64,000 nucleotides of DNA from Pyricularia pennisetigena (lineage: Eukaryota > Ascomycota > Sordariomycetes > Magnaporthales > Pyriculariaceae), in NCBI RefSeq assembly GCF_004337985.1, contig NC_043742.1, positions 7,605,136 to 7,669,135 of the forward strand, written 5' to 3'. Shown in pieces: positions 10,143 to 21,440 of this stretch. Numbering within the stretch: the stretch's first letter is position 1; every line of letters starts with the position of its first letter. The notes under the pieces were generated by a model that did no database searches, had not been told where the DNA came from, and was given only the letters and a program-made list of their open reading frames with translations. The position numbers were made by a program, and so were the translations under genes.

Positions 10143-11119
10143 GTGTCGGTATTGTAGGAGTGCGAGAACGATGGACTTGTTTGGAGTCAGAATAATAGAC
10201 TTGAAGTCACTCTACATTGAAAGACAAAGGGCTCCTGATAGTTATATACAAAGTAGAGCAACATCGTGCTGTGTTGTCGTATCCAAAGCCTCCACTTACT
10301 TCAGCCTTTCAGGCACCAGAATTCTTGCAGCTTGTTTACATCAAGATTATTTGCTTTGAGTTAACATGCAACTCGATCCTGCCCAGCCCCTCCAACGACT
10401 CCCTGATAGGCATATAGAGCACCGCATTCGACAATGATTGTTGTTGGGATTGGATCGGTTGCAGATGAACGCGCGTCACTGGACGAATTGTTAGTGTTTC
10501 ATTCGACCGCCCCGCGATCCTTCCAGTGATTGCCCAATCAAAAATCTTGTTAAATCCCACATTCAGCCCTCGGGGGTGGACATTCTCGTCAAATCATGTA
10601 CCGCTTCAAATGCTGTTGCCTGTTGCTGCGTCCAAAACGTCAAACACAAAACAAACGCACAATGGGGGAAAAGTGGGTACTGCCATGTTCGCTTGGTTTA
10701 GCGTCCCCGTCTGGCTGTCAATCCAGACAAAACTGGAAGTGTTCCATTCAAATATTTCCCGAGGCCCCTTAGCGCCCTGTTTAATGCACCTCAGCTTAGC
10801 TTAAAGCATGGGCAAACGCCTCACCGTCATGGCTCCGAGACAACCTTTGAAGTTTTTGTACTTTTGTCCCATCCTTATCCTGCACATGATTGGTCCGTTT
10901 GAGACAAGTAGTGAAATTTGATAACTGTAAGGCTATTCCTAGCTATGTACCGGTATGTGCCCTAACCCGTCGCTCCAAACTCCTACTATACATGTATCTT
11001 GGTAAACAAGGTTTCCACGAAAAGACGCCGATCCCAAAAAAACATCAGAAAAATCTTCCACGTGGGAACCGGTCGTTCCAATCGCCCAACTTGCTTAAAG
11101 TCGCTCGCATCATGACAAT
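9905..11119. repeat. direct repeat copy B (1215 bp)
   Basis: Same sequence as 6814-8028 over its whole length by frame-by-frame comparison. It is followed by A21 (11120-11140) and then by unique sequence. Confidence 0.95.
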
Positions 11120-11359
11120 AAAAAAAAAAAAAAAAAAAAACAAGAGAGGACGAGAAGGGTCGTCATCGTACATGTCATCCAAGAAACGCAAGACATGTTT
11201 GGTAGATTGGAGATTGGAGGGATAGCCAAGGTGGCGCATGCTCATTGAACCGATTGGATAGCTGATGTTTCACAAGGACGCCCAATTCGGCCGGGCCTGC
11301 CAACCTGGTAGATGACACGGGTCCCCCGCCCAGATGCTAGACATTCACCACATCCCGGC

Positions 11360-11827
11360 TCAGTACCGGCTGTGACTTCTCCTCCGCTTCTCGTAGTACA
11401 CCCTCGTCGGCTCGGCCGGCTCGCCCGGATGCCCACTGGTATGACTCGTGACGACCCTAACGTCTGGCCCGCGGCTTCTGCTCCTAGAGTGACGATGATG
11501 GTGATGATGATGGCTGCGGCTTCGGTGCCTCCTCGGGGACACCTCCTGGTGGTAGTAGCTCGGCTTCTCGTCGGGAACCCTCTGCTGGCCGCACGACCAT
11601 CGGATCAGCCAGATGATGAGCAGGAACCCGACGATGGACCCGATCACGATGCCGGCGATCTCACCACCCGATAACTGCTGATTCGGGTTCCCGCCCTGCG
11701 TGGAGACGACGGTGACGGTCGCGGGAGCCTGCCGGCGGAAGACAGGAGAGGGTGCATCGTCGACCATAGTGCGGGTGGCGATGACTAGGGGGTCGATCAG
11801 GTGGGCCAGTGGTTGCAAGGGTGCCAT
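11360..11827 (-). CDS. single-pass membrane protein with His/Arg/Ser-rich tail
   Basis: A 155-residue protein. The N-terminal ~50 residues are Thr/Val/Gln-rich. One clear transmembrane helix follows (about 54-76, G-x-I-A-G-I-V-I-G-S-I-V type with small-residue spacing), then a cytosolic-type tail rich in basic residues, with a six-histidine run and Arg/Ser repeats, ending R-R-R-S-H-S-R-Y. There is no classical signal peptide, so the helix may act as signal anchor. The layout recalls fungal single-pass sensor-like or scaffold proteins, but no named domain is visible. The His run is encoded by a GATGGT-type repeat near 11491-11511. The frame is GC-rich and unbroken. Confidence 0.6.
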   Translation of the reverse strand: MAPLQPLAHLIDPLVIATRTMVDDAPSPVFRRQAPATVTVVSTQGGNPNQQLSGGEIAGIVIGSIVGFLLIIWLIRWSCGQQRVPDEKPSYYHQEVSPRRHRSRSHHHHHHRHSRSRSRGPDVRVVTSHTSGHPGEPAEPTRVYYEKRRRSHSRY

Positions 11828-14060
11828 TTTTTGATGTGGTCGATGTGCTGCGTCCTGGACCTCTGATAGTCGGTGAATTCTTTTTTTCGCCTCCTTGTCG
11901 CTGTTTTCAGTGCTTGGTATCTGCTGATCGGCGTGGGACAGGTGGACGGTGGGTTTCTATCAGGTATTCTAGGTCGGTCGGAGATTTACAAGCGTTCAGC
12001 TGAATTGGGTTGTGGGAGCTTGGGACGGGCGCCAAACACGCAGCAATCGATCCAGGGAGAAAGATTGTGCAAAAAAACCTCCAAGACTTTGGGACCTCGC
12101 CAGAGACAAGGTGAGTGCTCCCTCGCATCCTTTTGTACTTCCATGTCCTTCTCTGGAACGGCCGGGCAAAAGAACCATGGAAAGAAGCCAATTGATTTTT
12201 TCATGTATGACTATAGGATGACGTTTTCGAACCATAGCTTTGGCTCTGTCCATGACTCGCAAATGATGAATGTTGCACCCTTGGGGGGATCCACAACAAT
12301 GCGACTCCAGCCTCTCACAATGCGGCAATTAAGTGAGGAGGAGGGGTGTTAATCAAGGATCGGCAGATTTTCTCGCTGAGCTAAGGTTGGAGTTTGCTTT
12401 TGCATTCTTGACCCTTCGCGCCAATCCAAGACACACATACACATGCCTTGAGCCAATGGAATTTCGGCAGAATCCCGGATCATCCTTAAAGGGGTCCGTC
12501 TCCGGCACCTATGCAATGCACGGCGTGTTTCCGTGTGCATGCCGAAAAGCAAGATGCGAACCGGCGCAAGCCGCTAAAGCAAGGCCGGCATGGTTAGAGA
12601 TATGTTTGATTGGGGTTAGGGTTTTGAGAGGGAGGGGCCTGACTGCGGTTCGGCGGACTGGCCAATGTCTCTTCCTGTCTGTTCTGGTCCAGCAAGCGAC
12701 AAGTTGCACAATCGTATATAAGAAGAAAGCCGAGGCTATGTAATGCCTGATTCAATTTTCTTTCAATTCTTGCCAGTTGCGGCGTTCGGTCGCATTAGAG
12801 TTTCCACGGTCACTGTTAAAATACAGTAAACCTAAGTAATCTGGGACGTAATAATGTACCAGAATGGAAAACAAGTTCAATCAAGGAAGACAAGAGCTGC
12901 AACGAGTCACATTTGCGCGGCTGCGGTACTGTGCACCTATCTTGCCATGTTGTAATTCTTGGTGTAACAATCTCCATCATAAACAGTGCCTTGTCTTCTG
13001 CAAACACCTACGACCCCTAAAGCCCTCGTTAAGGTCTGTAACAAATAGGCATAATTATGCAAGCCATCAGTCTGCGCATAAACTCTTAAAAAAGTGGACG
13101 AACTGATTTGCAAAGAAAAATTGGTCCGTATTTGAGGCCTCAATCGTGTCTGCGTCGCTCTCAACCCACATCTTTTTAACGATCAACGAACCGATGGAAT
13201 CCAAACTTAAGTTTGCAAGTTCAAACTGCCTAAAAAGGCCCAAATTTATGTTTTTTTGCGTATTCCAGAATCATCTCCACCTTCTCGCAGTCCCTATTGA
13301 TCAGCTGAAAAATGAATGACATTGTTTACTCTTTCTAGACTTTTAATTCGAGACCGGAATGAGCTGGGCGACCCTCGGATCAAATCCCCCTCTTCTGTTT
13401 TGCTCAGTCAAGTGGGGCAAAGTTTCTGCAGCAGTCTTTTTTTTCCTTGCACCATTTCCTTGACTTCCTCAATCAGAGTTTTGAATTGCATCGAATCCCA
13501 AACAACGTTGAGCGAAAACTCATCACGGCGGCGGCAAAAATCAACTTTGATGCGGCCGGGAACAAATGGTGACTTTTACCAGCCATTTTCACGCAAATAT
13601 TGTCCGGAAAAGTACATTTTTGCTGTCGCGTTTGAATCTTCAAGGAACAGTCGACCGGCTGATTTAGCTCTTTGCCACGTTCTCCGGTCTACCACCCAGC
13701 CACCAGCCCACAAATCGGTGTGGACAAAATCACTTTTCGGTGAGGGCAAACTGGACTCTTCCGGGGCAGGGAAGAACCGACCATCCTCACCAGGAAAACT
13801 TTGGACTCTTATTTCAATCTGGTTGATGTTTGAATTGCAAACATCCTGACAAGGATTTGTCAGATTTGAGGCAAAGCTCACTCTCCGACCGCCATATTCA
13901 CATCGGATTGGCCGAGGCCATTTTCTCTCTCTCTCTCTCTGTCAACAGTCAGCCACCCCACGTGGCCAAAGCAGTCATCTCCATCAAACAGATATCGCCA
14001 TCGGCATTTTTCATCCTGAATCTCATCAAATCAGACCACTTCCATGGGTTAGAGCCAGCC
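11828..14060. other. gene-free stretch of 2.2 kb
   Basis: Several overlapping frames of 100-180 codons occur but show no domain, no consistent codon pattern and no splice support. A (TC)n run lies at about 13924-13941, shortly before the gene at 14061. Confidence 0.45.
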
Positions 14061-15934
14061 ATGGCGCCTCACGGATACGCGTTGCGTAGCCGCATGACAC
14101 CACAGAATTTGCAGAACGAAGCAACATGCAAAGATCACAAACCTGCTGCAGCGCCCAAAGTGATTGCAGGACCAAGCACCGTCAAGCTATCAAGCCCATC
14201 CGTAAGCCTACCCGAGTCTTTTCAACTCTCAAAAATCCCCTCTCAGAACAGCTGACCGATTTTCTTTTCAAAAACACACCCCCTCAGCCTGAGAATCACT
14301 GCAACTATGAGCCCAAACGGGTGGCTCATCTGAGGGACAAAAGAGCGGCCTACTTTATCGACAACGCATTCAGGCTGCTTCGTCCCAGGCTGGTGCCTCA
14401 TGACCACCCGGTTGACGATGAAGAAGTGCTCATTCCCCTGCGGGAGGGTGTGGGTGCACCCGTCGTCCCCATGCGAAGGAAGCTGATACGGATGGGCCTG
14501 CACAGGACTGGGGTGACGCCGGGTGGTGACCCGACTGAGGTTCTGGATGAGATTGTCGTGGGCGGTGCCAAGGTCAGCCAGGAAGACGTGAGCCATTCCG
14601 ACCAGGACAACGGTAGCAAGGCCGTCCAGGAGGATGACAGGAACAGCGAGCAGGCAGCGGTTCAGGCTGGAGAGGCCGCTACAAACACAGCAGGCATTTT
14701 GAATATGGATAACACCATTGTTGCAGGTACCATTACCGATGAGAATGACGGCTACGACGACGACAATGATTCACACACAGAGGTCGAGTCTGAGGCATTT
14801 GCTGCAGAGTTAGAGTTGCCATTCAAAGATACACCAATGGCAGACGGACCTGGTGCACAGCCGGAATCACCCGTTGTGAACGAATCTATGGAAGAAGAGG
14901 ATGAAACTGTAGTTGCAGCTAGCATAGCGGATCAAAACGGCGGCAGCGACGACGACGAGCTGACGGAAGTCGAGCCTGAGGCACCTGTCGCAAAGGCGCG
15001 TCTTGCGCACGACAAGTCACCTATTGAAGATGTGACTATGGTGGACGCTCAGGAGATTGACGTTAAAGATACCATGCTCGGTCAGGACACCGAGGTCAAC
15101 TTGCAGGCAGTGGCAGAGCACGAAGAATCTATTGCGGATGCCTCTATTGCAAAGACGTCTGTTTCAGTGGCACCCACCTCAGAGGCAACAGTTGCGGATA
15201 CGCATATTGCAGAAAAGCCTCAGGAACATACAACCGCTGGGGATATATCAATGACAGAGGCACGCGAAATCAACACGAGCAGCACTGTCAAGCCAAATAC
15301 CACAAGCAGTTGGCATACGATGGCCGAGCTGGGAGAATCTATCATGGAGACAGCTATTTCAGAGGCCCTTCCTACAAGGACACCTTCGAAGAGGGAACCT
15401 GTTGCAAAGGCGCTTATGGCAGATGTACAGGTTGATTTCACTACCAGCCCAGCAACTGCAGATGTCGCTGCGCCTCGATCTTCATTTGCTGTTTTTTCAT
15501 CATCTATGAATCCGACCTCAGAACCAACCAACCCTGCAGATTCCTCTCTCCTCAACCCCCAACTACCATTGCCACAGTCCAGACAGTCTCGACCTGTGGG
15601 GCCTACTCAGCCTTCTCGACATTCTCTACCTTCTGAGCCCACTCTAATTCCTCACCCTCCTCGACCGCCCCCGCCTCTCTTTCATGAGGTCGCTCCTCGT
15701 CTTCCTTTACCTCCCCCACCTTCAGCACGTCCAGCACCAACAGCCACCACTGTAAGCCCACCAGATCTGCCTCGAGAGTATGACGACATCACAGGCTACG
15801 AGCACGGTGACACGCCCGAGACTTATTACCTTCCGTTCGCGGGAGATGCTGATCGCACGAGGGTCCATCTTACGAGACGGGCGGAAAACATCAAGCGGGC
15901 AAACCGGGAGGCGCGGCCGTCATGGAGAGGTTGA
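14061..15934 (+). CDS. acidic repeat-containing protein of unknown function
   Basis: Two exons: 14061..14201 and 14288..15934. The 86 bp intron is GTAAGC...CTCAG with a good CTGAC branch point; the product has 595 residues. I recognise no domain. After a conserved-looking region (about 48-150, with NYEPKR and YFIDNAFRLL), residues ~160-430 are acidic and repetitive: units of the form T(I/V)VA-x-(T/S)I(T/A)D-(E/Q)N, followed by an Asp run, T-E-V-E-(S/P)-E-A and x-x-x-M-(A/V)D, recur with variation. Residues ~470-545 are Pro-rich (PPRPPPP-like), and the end is basic. The whole looks like a largely disordered protein. The start at 14061 was chosen because it opens a good frame (M-A-P-H-G-Y) and the intron joins it to the long exon; without splicing that frame stops early. 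Confidence 0.6.
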
Positions 15935-18900
15935 GAGCGGTTTAGTTTGTGTTTTTTTTCTTTTTCTTTTCTCCTTCTTCTCTCGGATCATGATACCCAA
16001 ACTGGGACCTACCTGCTGTCCTTGAGAGATGACGTGCGACGTGCTTTGCTATCAGGCCATGTCAAAATAGATACCCCTAGACTGTCTCTCTATATTTGTC
16101 TTTGTCATTATTTCTAGTAAATATTTGCAGCTGTTGACTGTCTCCAGCAATGGGCGAAATTAACCAAACGCAAACCGAAACGTCCCACGGGTTCCCGGCT
16201 TCTGGTATGTGATTACGAAAGAACAACCAAAACTTGGCGATGCTTGTCAAATGTAAACAAGTCGCCGCGCCCAATTTGGTCAGTCACTGACCACAATCCC
16301 GAAATTTATTTTGTGTCCCTCTTTTTTCTTTTCATTTGTTTCTTCTGCAAGGATACAAGAACACGATGCTCTCCTGGCATCACCTCATTGTCAAGGTGCG
16401 AATGGAGCCCATCAACATCTACATCAGCACTGACGGGCGCCAAGTGAGCGAAGAGATTGGACGCAAGGTTGTTTCTAAAGCGCTTTGCAAGGATTTGACC
16501 TTCTTATAGACCCTAGAAGAGAGGCGGCCTTGAGAGCTCTCAAGCATATAAGCCACCTCTATCATCTACATTCAATTTGCCACTAGTGTTCTATGTATTA
16601 CGTTAAAATTTTGTCCCGTCGTGCTTCACCGCGACACTTCGAGAGGCTGGCTTCGTAATGCTAAACTCACGTTGAATACGAGGAGGATAACCTACAGCGA
16701 ATCCGCAGGATATACCAGACCATTAAAACACGACCTGCACCGCGACGCATAGCCGCATGGGCTCTAGGCCAAATCATATGCGTGTCTTCTGGCAACCTCG
16801 GGGCCGGCTTGCCAGTTAATACATCTGCCGGGGTGAGGTCTCATCTGGGCGTGACCACATATCAAAAAAAAAAAAAAAAAACAGAGCTTGAGGGGAATAG
16901 TAGATATTCTTCCAGGTCGGCCGTTTGATCATTTGCTCGTCGTTCTTCCCCGGCCGAAACGCGTTCGTGTCCATGTAACAAATCGCACGGTACGGGCGCT
17001 CGAGATCGGAAGCATGTTTCGCGGCCTGCTCGAATGAATCCCACACACTGAATTCTATGGAGATTGTGCAGACTTTCGCCAAAGAGCGTCATTCCTTTCC
17101 GGCGCCAGGAACGTATCGTGGCCTGCGAGCATGTAAATCCATTGCAATCTCGTATCATGTCTGGGGGGGCGATAATCGGCCACATAGCGCCATTCTTCCG
17201 AGAATGTTCGGGCAGTTGTGCTGATTGCGCTAGCACTACCCCAGGAACAGGTGAATGCATAAAAGAATTAAGAACGACGCTTTTTTTTTTTCTGTTAATT
17301 AAATATCGAAGCTTAAAAAGTGGGACGGTGCAAAGGTTGGAAAAAGGAAAGATTGTCAAGAGTGTCAAAAGACCAAAGAGTTACAAAGCTTAAAAAAAAA
17401 GACTGGTATCAGTTGCTAAACCAGAAAGCGAGCGTTGGTTGGTGGTGTTGAAAAAACCAGAATTTTGCGCATTAATCTGGGAGGCTGAGCCATTGATTTC
17501 AGCCAATGAAGGGGCCGGTCATGTCCCGGTTAGCAATGGAAGCAAAATTTTCCGCAACGATTAAAAATGACCAGGAATAGGTGTTTAAACTAACGGATGG
17601 TTTATCCGGCATATGCTGGCAAGCCGCTGTAGACTGGCCTGATTTCCATGTTTATTGAAATTCGCGCACAGACGGCGTTATTCGCCGGTACGAGGTAAGG
17701 CTCTCTTATTTAATATTGAAGTTGTGCAACACTTTCCCACTGGTGAGGTTCCCACAAACCATCAGGATAACTCTCCAACTAACATTGTGATATTATTCTT
17801 CGAAACTGAATAGCCCTAGGTGCTGCCTTTGCCAGCAGAGGGATGGATTCTTTACCTTTCTGGTTTAGGAAATTTATACTAATTCGGCCTGAGTGTAGCA
17901 GCGCCCCGATAGCGTCGTCTTGTCACTCCATTGCAGCCCCAATGTGGAGGCGTGTTGCCTTTATTGTTTAGCCTCATCGCAATCGTCTTGCCTTTTTCAT
18001 GGGCTATTTTAGGCTTCAGAGGTGGGTACCAAAGGGATCAGGCTTCAAACCTACTCTTCAACCACCCTGTTAGCCACGCGTTGGGAAATGCCGTTACTTT
18101 ATATCTTTAGTCCCGTCGAAGCTCCGGAAGGCTTTGGGACCTAAGCGTTTTTTTTTTCAATGCCTGGTAATCTTTGTGAGGCTTTTTTTCCCAGTTTACC
18201 ATTTTCGTTAGTAGTGCCTAATATATTCAAAATCTCCAATGTGGCCTGGCTTTGACACGAGCTAGGTACACCGTCTTGAGTCCAGCTTTTTTGAATGCTT
18301 TGTTTCCTCGCAATTCAGGGATTACTTATTTGCCTGTATTGCAATTTTGTACGTATGCTTAATGTCAGCATGTGGCTAGTTATCCGTACCTGCATCAGAG
18401 TCTAAGACGTGCTAAGATTTCCAGAAACGAGGGAAGAGTTCTAATTGTTATGTGGTAAAATTGGGAGCTTCTTTCTTGCCAGGCCTTGAAAAATAAAATA
18501 TTATGGCCGTGCATGGCTATATTCCAAAAATAGTACACTTGATATCTTACTTGGCGAGGAACTTGGCATTTTGTTGCATTTGGGTACAGGATAAACCTTC
18601 ACCATGGTGAAAATATATTGTTGAATATCCCGTTAGTCGTGTTATCTGGTTTCTAACCCATTAGTAGGAGAATTCTATCCCACTTGATTCGTTTTGTTCC
18701 CACCCAGCACCTTAGCGTTGTATCACATTATTTTGTGGTGCTGGTTGAACAGCTTTAGCGCTACTGCAATCATAGCAGACTAATTTGAGCGGTTTCTAAG
18801 AATCTACAAGCTTTGCGGTTTGACTGACAACGAACGCCCTTCTTCTTGATCGGACAGGCCGATGGAGTCTAAAAATATAAGATTTGCATTGAGTTGTGAA

Positions 18901-19192
18901 ACCCCGCCTTAAGTAACATAATTAACAGCCATGGATCCAAGTCCCTGTGATTCAACTTTCATATAGTCGAGCCGTGCATGAGATGTGGCCGTAGCTACAA
19001 ACTCGGGCACATTATAAACAATGACATGGGCTGTGAGACCAACGCCCTTGCTAACTTCTTGATTTTTTCTCGCTTTAAATTCACTGATTTCACTTTTATG
19101 ATGTTTCCCCTTAATATTTCGCCGACTTGCCTTTAAACCACCTTGCTCCAATTGCTCCCTTAACCTAACCTCATCATCTTGTTTCTTTCACA
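15935..19192. other. 3.2-kb gene desert with one possible coding relic
   Basis: No intact gene. A minus-strand frame at about 16880-17082 encodes a stretch with FSVWDSFEQAAKHAS and a later Y-M-D-T block, vaguely like the middle of fungal ADP-ribosyltransferase-like proteins, but it is interrupted on both sides. The rest is non-coding with poly-A/poly-T tracts (16863-16881, 17281-17291). Confidence 0.4.
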
Positions 19193-19875
19193 ATGCGTTT
19201 TACTTACTTCGCCGCCCTTAACCTTTGGCTGGCGTCACAGCCATGACAATGCCTGGGGTTAGTGCGGCTCCCGTGGCCGGCGCAAGTACCCAGGGTCATT
19301 TTGAAGCTCGCAACTTATCGCCCGACAGAGCGCCGTGGAGAAGAGATGCGCCTCGAGACTCTCTGTCTTCACTAGAAGATAGAGCTACCGGCGCCGTCGA
19401 GTATATTGGTAAGCGTAGCATGCACTGTCATTGGTGATTCTGAACCACAACCATAGCCGAAGGCAGATATGGAGTAATTATGCCACGATATAAAAAACGC
19501 ACTGACGGCAAAACGAAAGCGACAGAGCCCCCAAAGCCTGATAACTCGCACGCTTTCAATGCCATGGGCTCATATAGGCGGGACGAAGTTTCGTCGCCTT
19601 TGGCAGCCCCTATTGAAAACATTTCGAAGCGCAGCCCGGGTAATAATGATCTCGTTTACCCTACCCGAGGAAAATCAAAAAGCGAAGGCTCATATTCGAA
19701 AAAATACCGAGAGGCACAAGAGCGAGACGCACAAAACCCAGAACTACAAGATCGACTGGCTAGACAGCGAGAGGAAAAAGAAAACAGGACGACGCCATGT
19801 GGAGCAGAAGAAGACTTGCGCAACGAGTTTCGTATCCGCAAGACGATCTTTCGGATGGCTAGGGTATCCATTTAA
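19193..19875 (+). pseudogene. secreted effector-like gene, frameshifted in the leader
   Basis: The ATG at 19193 starts a leader (MRFTYFAAL...) that stops after 17 codons. From about 19225 a different frame continues the expected hydrophobic leader and then ...APVAGAS and H-F-E-A-R-N. This means a 1-2 base indel lies at about 19215-19226. Downstream the gene is intact: exon 1 to 19408, a 48 bp intron (GTAAGC...CATAG), exon 2 19457..19875 continuing in frame (EYIAEGRYG). The mature part is basic and Lys/Arg/Glu/Gln-rich with a K-Y-R-E-A-Q-E-R-D-A-Q-N-P-E-L-Q segment. A start at 19243 would keep the frame but lose the leader. It may be a true pseudogene or carry a sequencing error. The family is not recognised by name. 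Confidence 0.5.
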
Positions 19876-21440
19876 ACAATCATTGGAAGCGCAGAGGAAG
19901 CAATTCTCGGAAAACACAATATTGCATAGATGATGCGCATTGGAAGAATTTGCTTGTGGAAGAACACCAAGTCAGAAAACGCCGAAAGGCACGAGAGCAA
20001 GCGGGACAAGACCCACAACTACAACGGTCACTGGCCAAAGAGCAACGGCAGAGAGAAAGCTATTTGCTTTTTGGCTACTACAGAAAAGTGCCTTAAGTTC
20101 CGTCTCCGCGTGACTATGTCCCGCTCCTGATGCCTTTTACACCTAATCGGAAGCGCAGCGAAGAAAAGTATCGCACTGTCCAACGACGCAAAAGCGGCGG
20201 CGGGTTTGGATAGGGAATTGAAGGGCGAGAATGAAAACGGCAGAAATGGAGAGAGGCACGAGCGCGAGTGGTCAATATCTGGAAGAGGGAATACAGGAGC
20301 TGAGGGTCTGGATTCTGGAACAGGTATTGGGGAGGAAATTACGAGATTCTGAAAGCAAACAGAAAACAACGGCGGTTCGCAACCCGCCCAATGGCAATCA
20401 GAGGGAAACAAAGGAAAAAAGGAAAGCTTCTACCTCCTTTAAAGCCCAATGTTTTTCAGCAATTATGTTGCTTTTGTACCAACTCGTTCGAAAATGATAA
20501 CTTTTCGATTGCTTGCAGCCTTGATTCAGAAAATGGATCTCGATAAGGTATATTTACTCTTGGACTGAAACGTGCGTACGATGAACGGTCCGCAAACTGT
20601 AGCCTGTACCAAGGTTTATTTTGGATGCTTGTTGCAGCTATTGCGCTGAGTGTCTGGTTTACAAGAAGTAACCAAGGCATAACACAGCCATGAGTGCAAT
20701 CAAATATCCCATGGGTGCTGTAGTACAAAAAAAGAACTGCTTACAGAGAGCTATCTTGATCTCGGACAAAAGCCCGGGAAATACTGTAGGGTATTCTTGA
20801 TGTGCACTACAAATGTGAAATGAAAAAGTTGACCGTGGCGCAAGGCCATATCTGAAAGGGTCGGCGAAGCTCGCGCGTATAGTGCAATATTACGTAACGG
20901 GCTTTTGCGGACGGGCTTTCTTTACAAATAAATGGCTTGCCACCCCAACCGCTCCTTCCAACGCTATTAACAAAGCGATATTGCACTTTCCTCGGGTTTC
21001 AAACGAACCGACCCATCCACACACGGGAAAAGTTTTACAGCTCGGTCTGATATAAAACAGCTTACGTGCTTTCCTTCTTTCAGGTTTCGCTAAATAACCG
21101 GTTGACCTCTCCTTTCGAGCGCTCGAGCAAAATATTGAGTTCCTTTCAGCACTCCTCATCGGTCTTCAAGCTTCCTTTCTGTGCCAAAATCGCCAATTCT
21201 ATACATCTTCCTGTATAATAATGCTCCAAGGTATACTGTGAAAATGATACAGCCACTCCTTTCTGTTCTGGGCCCTCCCCAAATGGGCAGGCTGCCAAGT
21301 TGCCCCGCCTCAATCCAACCACTTTCATTCAGGCCCCCATCCCTCTCCGTCTTCTCACACTTTCCTTTGTTTATCCTCTCGTTTTGCCCACTGCAAATCC
21401 CTACGAAACCGTGTTGCAACAAACAAGGAACCCATAGACA
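19876..21440. other. decayed continuation and intergenic DNA
   Basis: Around 19960-20090 one frame reads ...KAREQAGQDPQLQRSLAKEQ, a diverged copy of the Glu/Gln/Arg unit in the preceding pseudogene; a still more degenerate Lys/Glu/Arg-rich frame follows to about 20330. This suggests the gene once carried several such units. The remainder up to 21440 shows no gene. Confidence 0.4.

Noticed and set aside
11873..12352. 159-codon plus-strand frame with hydrophobic start
   Set aside because: Starts in the probable 5' leader of the divergent membrane-protein gene; no domain or cysteine pattern, overlapped by equally long frames on the other strand.
16816..17368. overlapping minus-strand frames as a gene
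   Set aside because: Interrupted by stops and ending in a poly-A-derived Phe run; kept only as a possible relic.
18909..19151. 80-codon minus-strand frame, Lys/Glu-rich start
   Set aside because: No leader, domain or splice support; could be real but cannot be supported.
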